DNA from: Thermoplasmatota archaeon
Lineage (GTDB): Archaea; Thermoplasmatota; Thermoplasmata; Thermoplasmatales; Thermoplasmataceae
Direction: 5' to 3'
DNA length: 8,009 nucleotides
NCBI GenBank assembly: GCA_023489425.1
Contig: JAMDCG010000055.1
Location: 1 to 8,009 of the forward strand
Position 1 is the first letter of the stretch. Each line of letters opens with the position of its first letter. The notes below the pieces were generated by a model that saw only the letters and a program-made list of their open reading frames with translations, was not told where the DNA came from and ran no database searches. The position numbers and the translations under genes were made by a program. Of this stretch, positions 5,301 through 8,009 are shown one piece after another.

Positions 5301-8009
5301 GATTGTACATTAATATTAAGCCTATTTTCGTATACAAGGAGATTTTTTGATGTACTTGATCCATTGGATATGGAGATAGTGTTTACATTTTTATATACAG
5401 AGTTGTTTGAAATTACGCTAACATTGTAAGTTCCTATGGGAATGTTAACAAATTTGTAATTTCCATTTACTATTGGAGCGAGAAACACCTGTCCAGACGT
5501 AGAATTACTTATTTTGACCTTTCCGCTATTAATCTTTGTTGAAGTATACCCAGACGATTTAGGTTTTTCAATTGTAACACTACCTGAAGCTGAGGTGGGC
5601 GCCGTTACAACGTTCTTTTGAATGTAGTAATTAGGCAGTCCCGTCGTTTCATTTATTCCAATAACTTTTCTTTCTGCCATTGTTCTGCTTATCACTACCT
5701 TTTTGGCTGTTAAAAAGTTTTGTCCCTCCAAGAATTCCTTGTTTAATGCACCGTAAGAATAAATTAACGTATCATTTCCGGGAAGAACGGTAATGTTATA
5801 GAATCCATTCTTGTTAGTCAAAACTGTGCTATGCGGGATATTATATTGATCATATACAGTTACCCTTATTCCAGGAAGTGGTATTCCACTGGGGGTTTTA
5901 ACCTGACCTTCAACTATAGCTCCTGGGAAGTATCTCAGAATTGGATCGGATGATTGAATAATGGAAGATAATCCAGGGAATATAAACGCCGTTCCCTTTC
6001 CAGAATGCTCAAGAGAATATGCTTTTTGAAGCGAAATTATGGAGAAGTCATTTGGATGACTCGAATAATTAGTATATGGATTGTAAGGCACTCCTTCATA
6101 GCATATTTCAAAATTACTCATGTTAAATGCTGGTTCCATTGTATATCGGGTGCTACCATATGAGAGACCGGGAATTCCATTGGTTTGACCGACAGCGGAT
6201 GGTGGAAGACCAACCAGTGCTTTGTATATGGTGGTGTTGTAAAATGCTGGTGTATAACCCAGCTCGTATGATGTGACAGTTGCAGTTACAGGCGTTTGGT
6301 TAAGAGGGAACGTCCCGTTTGTGGTAACTGCATAAATCTGATAATACTCATATGGAACAATTGCACCGGATGATGTAGAGTAGGCTGGTGTGTCAGTTAA
6401 ATAAGCTGGTGCATAGAACGTTCCAGTATTAGTTGCAGATAATGGGAATAATGTGTGATCAACCTGTATGTATTGAATACTCCAACCCGTTGCCTGTTGT
6501 ATCTCCTGATAGAAATTAATCAGGTTCGGAAGACTTAGCTTTGATGCGAGTTGACCTTTTTCAAGTGCGTAATAAGCATTTGCTGATGTTATGCTTGTGT
6601 TAAACTTACCATAGATTGTTGAATTGTCTGCAATCCATTGTTTATAGTTCATTGGATTCTTGTAGATATTTTCAAGTAGTGTTATTTCTGAATTGTTAAA
6701 ATACTGTGACAATACGCTCTGTAAAGCTGGAGAGAATTTTCCACTTGAGTTATCCAGAGATGCCTGCATAAGCCTTGATGAGAAAAGGGCCACTATTTGA
6801 GATTCATTTGTGGAAAGTAGAATTTGACCGGCTACCTGATAGGCCTGTTGAAAGTCATCAGCCACTGTTGGGTGATTTCCCTGATAAAGTTCCTGGAATC
6901 CATAATCCCACCAATTCACATAAGCTGGCTTATCTGCAAGAGAAAGGTTTGCTTGCTGCTCTGCAAGCCAGGCCATTGATAGTGATAGTGGGGAACTGCT
7001 ATTTGTTATTTGGGAACCTGTTGTTCCAAAATATGCACTTTCATTAGCGAGGTATGTTGGAGGCTTTGCAAATGATGGTAGAGCTGAATAAACCTGGTGA
7101 TTTACTCCAGTTGCCGAATTCACAGGGACTGCTGCTGACATTACTCCTAATCCTGAAGGTATTAATATTCCAAATACAACTATGATAACCATCACAGCCT
7201 GAAGCCATGATATGTCTCCTTTTATACCACTTCTCTTTCTAAAAGCTTTTTTAGTTCTGGTATCGTCCTTTACATTTGAAAGTTTTAGTATATCTGCAAA
7301 GTAGTATAATAATGCACCTCCCATTATAGCATATGCTGGTGACGCAGTTATGTTAAATCTGGCAGCTGTAAAACTCATATAAATGGATACTGTGGAAAAG
7401 ATGATTAAAAATGCCAGAGAGTCAGTCTTTTCCTTGATGAATTTGTAGATAATGAACATGAACCCCCCTATACCTACTACAAACTGGGCTACACCAAATC
7501 CTCCAATGTATTGGCCAAGTGCTGGAGCTTGAGCTTCAGCTATTGTTGAATATAGCTTTGTTTTTATAAAATACCCTTCACCGCTTATGATTTCTGTATA
7601 GATATGGGGAGATATGAAATACATCCCTCCGATGAAAGCTGATACAGTCAATACAAGCACAGGGATAGCAATTATCCATGGTTTTCTTCCTACTATGCCT
7701 ATCAGGGCCGCAATAAATATCATTCCTACTCCAATAAGTAGAGGTGGCACATACCATATAGCTGGGGCATTGTTTGCGGCATAATAATAATACCCACCCA
7801 TGGCAAATGACAAAAATACAAATATTATACTTATGTAAAGAAGATAACCAGTGTTCCTCGAGAGAAAGAGATTTATTAATAATTGTGCCACTACATAAAT
7901 GGTAATAATTGCCAGTATGTATGCATGACCCTGCCATGATAACATGAGAGCACCATAGGAAGCGCCTGCGAACAAAGCGTAAAATGTTGTCTTTTTATTT
8001 GATTTGACG
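2375..8009 (-). CDS. aglB: Oligosaccharyltransferase catalytic subunit AglB/STT3 with giant C-terminal extension (N-terminus outside window)
   Basis: This enzyme transfers a lipid-linked glycan to Asn in N-x-S/T sequons on the outer face of the membrane. The frame is open to the right edge (upstream codons read ...KSNKKTTFYA), so the TTG at 7973-7975 is not a start. It is used here only as residue 1. Residues 1-280 hold about eight membrane helices, beginning with 'LSWQGHAY', typical of STT3. Family motifs follow in order: TIAE (144-147, the TIXE motif of external loop 5), R206 in 'AARF' (the sequon-binding Arg of the family), and WWDYG (355-359). A possible DK-type element has D408 and K413 ('SSGKF'), and then comes VDHTLFP (505-511). 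The first acidic (DxD) motifs and about 200 residues are missing. Known AglB proteins are mostly 600-1,000 residues long, whereas this one would be about 2,070. The excess after about residue 684 is beta-rich repeats, NEW3-like domains, a helix at 1843-1860 and a basic tail. Only one Cys was seen. It is followed by a coupled surface-protein gene. Confidence 0.92.
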   Translation of the reverse strand, partial: VKSNKKTTFYALFAGASYGALMLSWQGHAYILAIITIYVVAQLLINLFLSRNTGYLLYISIIFVFLSFAMGGYYYYAANNAPAIWYVPPLLIGVGMIFIAALIGIVGRKPWIIAIPVLVLTVSAFIGGMYFISPHIYTEIISGEGYFIKTKLYSTIAEAQAPALGQYIGGFGVAQFVVGIGGFMFIIYKFIKEKTDSLAFLIIFSTVSIYMSFTAARFNITASPAYAIMGGALLYYFADILKLSNVKDDTRTKKAFRKRSGIKGDISWLQAVMVIIVVFGILIPSGLGVMSAAVPVNSATGVNHQVYSALPSFAKPPTYLANESAYFGTTGSQITNSSSPLSLSMAWLAEQQANLSLADKPAYVNWWDYGFQELYQGNHPTVADDFQQAYQVAGQILLSTNESQIVALFSSRLMQASLDNSSGKFSPALQSVLSQYFNNSEITLLENIYKNPMNYKQWIADNSTIYGKFNTSITSANAYYALEKGQLASKLSLPNLINFYQEIQQATGWSIQYIQVDHTLFPLSATNTGTFYAPAYLTDTPAYSTSSGAIVPYEYYQIYAVTTNGTFPLNQTPVTATVTSYELGYTPAFYNTTIYKALVGLPPSAVGQTNGIPGLSYGSTRYTMEPAFNMSNFEICYEGVPYNPYTNYSSHPNDFSIISLQKAYSLEHSGKGTAFIFPGLSSIIQSSDPILRYFPGAIVEGQVKTPSGIPLPGIRVTVYDQYNIPHSTVLTNKNGFYNITVLPGNDTLIYSYGALNKEFLEGQNFLTAKKVVISRTMAERKVIGINETTGLPNYYIQKNVVTAPTSASGSVTIEKPKSSGYTSTKINSGKVKISNSTSGQVFLAPIVNGNYKFVNIPIGTYNVSVISNNSVYKNVNTISISNGSSTSKNLLVYENRLNINVQSGGKPVSYAAVMVGNKKLLTNSSGEAYVALDSGTYRINASLGNLVSGINDVSFTSLNTTKSITLNLQLGVNLTVLLKGPIVNGNLSLLENGDLSTYTNLTNLGSNEFRGMVSPGYYTIYKTSGNYVAFGSYNINETTVIKISFAKGYATSIINNNLNLSKYSGSIGVIYGNNVLQYEDATLKNVTFILPAENNYGIYETLSRAGKNYYASRVEPISTSQNVYLSPQNATVEKVEIFNPAISASFNSLSALNSGISIFKLAKQPFEAANVSGGYASIYTQTSSLSNFELKVYGDGYFASSYKLTPSVAIALNVNLKLVTLNFKPVMSSSPLNGEINIGGTTSQTSQIINGTAKLTLPSGSYVFKVNGGNMFVFNYTNSFTVGAINESLNISFKPEVSLSIVNVNTAYIYGKSGKLITNPTEILPGNYTVYSISRSMKSSIQEVDITQNTSISATLMQSYNLSILNNLNGKVSLTLIFNGEKIVMPGLKNLLPAGSYNVNLTSHLITNSGEYVLTGNKNIQLNAPTSLTLSIKNETFSTDVMGKLSVSSGSNSGFFVNIYRNGSLVVKTTTSNKGNFSVDLQNGNYTYYTYSSQYMMAGTGIITVNPFINRENITVTASNAHFISLFTYVSGVEKATTVNVTLNKELFRVTSNGYPLILPSENYSFSSYISRSVTVNGYSTSYLYQTSKSVFTNTTKDINLMLSKVLIGNITVSQNTISKTSEYNTVTYYITLKNHLNSMENITLSSGSSSWAMKFNKTTINNLPINGSVKLQLVLNNTAMVPDGINRVPIEIKYSGGQSQDFVKVNITKYANFEIQQIYTAPGYNNGTSVLSYKLINTGNTADNISLSMNSTSIQTLVHDSWNVSFQYNGKTISYIALNYSQTKVINVVFKPGKVPSPSFDITINANLTNTNVVRYVNIHYTSPDAPGITVYSKGPGIISNYTGDPFVTVEYGIIIIAIAVIGGIAGVAIRGRKRK
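2388..2394 (-). promoter_or_regulatory. Shine-Dalgarno-like site for the 293-residue gene, inside the aglB tail
   Basis: On the - strand, GGGGGAG ends 9 nt before the ATG at 2376-2378. It is a partial match to the archaeal GGAGGTGA consensus. The same bases encode part of the basic AglB tail (RGRKRK). Together with the ATGA overlap this suggests re-initiation by ribosomes finishing aglB. It supports the ATG as the true start. Confidence 0.5.
2471..3193 (-). other. Two NEW3-like (COG1470-type) domains near the AglB C-terminus
   Basis: Residues about 1600-1700 and 1703-1830 align with each other by eye. The first has YITLKNHLNSMENITLS (1619-1635) and the second YKLINTGNTADNISLS (1723-1738). 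In each, a Trp-containing strand (SSWAMKF, DSWNVSF) comes next, then a strand like 'x-V-x-L-x-L/V-V-F'. This is the usual layout of NEW3/CARDB beta-sandwich modules found in archaeal surface proteins. A membrane helix (residues 1843-1860, bases 2396-2449) follows directly. The function is unknown; adhesion, spacing or substrate contact are all possible. Confidence 0.55.
3194..5926 (-). repeat. Protein-level tandem beta-sandwich-like repeats in the AglB extension
   Basis: The region begins with a carboxypeptidase-regulatory-like domain at residues about 686-750 (VEGQVKTPSGIPLPGIRV...NKNGFYNITVLPGND). A hairpin of the form (L/I)-P-x-G-x-Y-x-V then recurs. I place its first residue at 731, 845, 921, 1002, 1246, 1313, 1381, 1470 and 1548, with two weaker copies at 1079 (LPAENNYGIY) and 1160 (VSGGYASIY). 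The intervals are 114, 76, 81, 77, 81, 86, 67, 68, 89 and 78 residues, so about 80 on average. The pattern resembles PEGA and carboxypeptidase-regulatory-like units. There is little DNA-level identity, so the repeats are old and diverged. Confidence 0.6.
6899..6913 (-). other. WWDYG catalytic/sequon-binding motif of AglB
   Basis: The five codons read Trp-Trp-Asp-Tyr-Gly (residues 355-359 counted from the TTG at 7975). This is the hallmark of the STT3/PglB/AglB family. In solved family structures WWD binds the +2 Ser/Thr of the sequon. Its presence, with TIAE at 7535-7546 and the ARF arginine (codon 7358-7360), argues that the enzyme is active. Confidence 0.95.

Noticed and set aside
3194..5926. 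DNA-level tandem repeat or mobile insertion explaining the long AglB extension
   Set aside because: No near-identical DNA repeats, terminal inverted repeats or transposase were seen. The periodicity exists only at the protein level and base composition looks continuous.
4287..7047. Three short + strand open frames (about 4287-4475, 5118-5429, 6775-7047)
   Set aside because: All lie within the AglB coding frame on the other strand and show no motif, promoter or ribosome binding site.
7578..7937. Second - strand frame inside the AglB membrane region
   Set aside because: It overlaps the membrane helices in another frame. Its Cys/His-rich translation is unlike the neighbouring proteins and the aglB frame is clearly the real one.
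7973..7975. TTG as start codon of the AglB gene
   Set aside because: The frame stays open to the right edge. The family needs about 200 more N-terminal residues, including the acidic motifs, before this point.

Overview
The window is AT-rich and reads as archaeal chromosome. Supporting signs are an archaeal-type oligosaccharyltransferase (STT3/AglB) with a WWDYG motif, an archaeal-type RecJ-like DHH protein, a TATA-like box about 27 bp before a start codon that lacks a ribosome binding site, poly-T tracts at a gene end, and Asn/Ser/Thr/Tyr-rich, almost cysteine-free surface proteins. A member of the Thermoplasmatales (Thermoplasma/Ferroplasma/Cuniculiplasma-like) is the best guess. That placement is inference, not proof.

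Left part, + strand (1-1496). The C-terminal 255 codons of a RecJ-like DHH/DHHA1 exonuclease run in from the left edge. After an 80-bp gap with a probable leaderless promoter comes a complete 215-residue gene. Its core looks like a RuvC/YqgF-type RNase H fold, so two putative nucleic-acid enzymes sit side by side.

Right part, - strand (1497-8009). This is read from the right edge leftwards. The first gene is a giant aglB/stt3 that is open at its 5' end: at least 1,877 codons are in the window and the first ~200 residues are missing. Its normal membrane and catalytic part is followed by about 1,150 extra residues. These comprise a carboxypeptidase-regulatory-like domain, a long series of beta-sandwich-like units with a 'P-x-G-x-Y' hairpin recurring about every 80 residues, two NEW3-like domains, and a final membrane helix with a basic tail. 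The aglB stop overlaps the start of the next gene (ATGA). That gene encodes a 293-residue membrane-anchored, sequon-dense surface protein, so the two are almost certainly co-translated. The two halves of the window converge, with the stop codons directly abutting at 1496/1497 and three evenly spaced T6 tracts around the junction.

Working hypothesis: the - strand pair is an N-glycosylation module, made of an oligosaccharyltransferase with an elaborate extracellular superstructure and a co-translated surface partner that could be an accessory subunit or a main substrate. No mobile elements, CRISPR arrays, tRNA or rRNA genes were seen. The only non-coding stretch is the 80-bp gap at 769-848.
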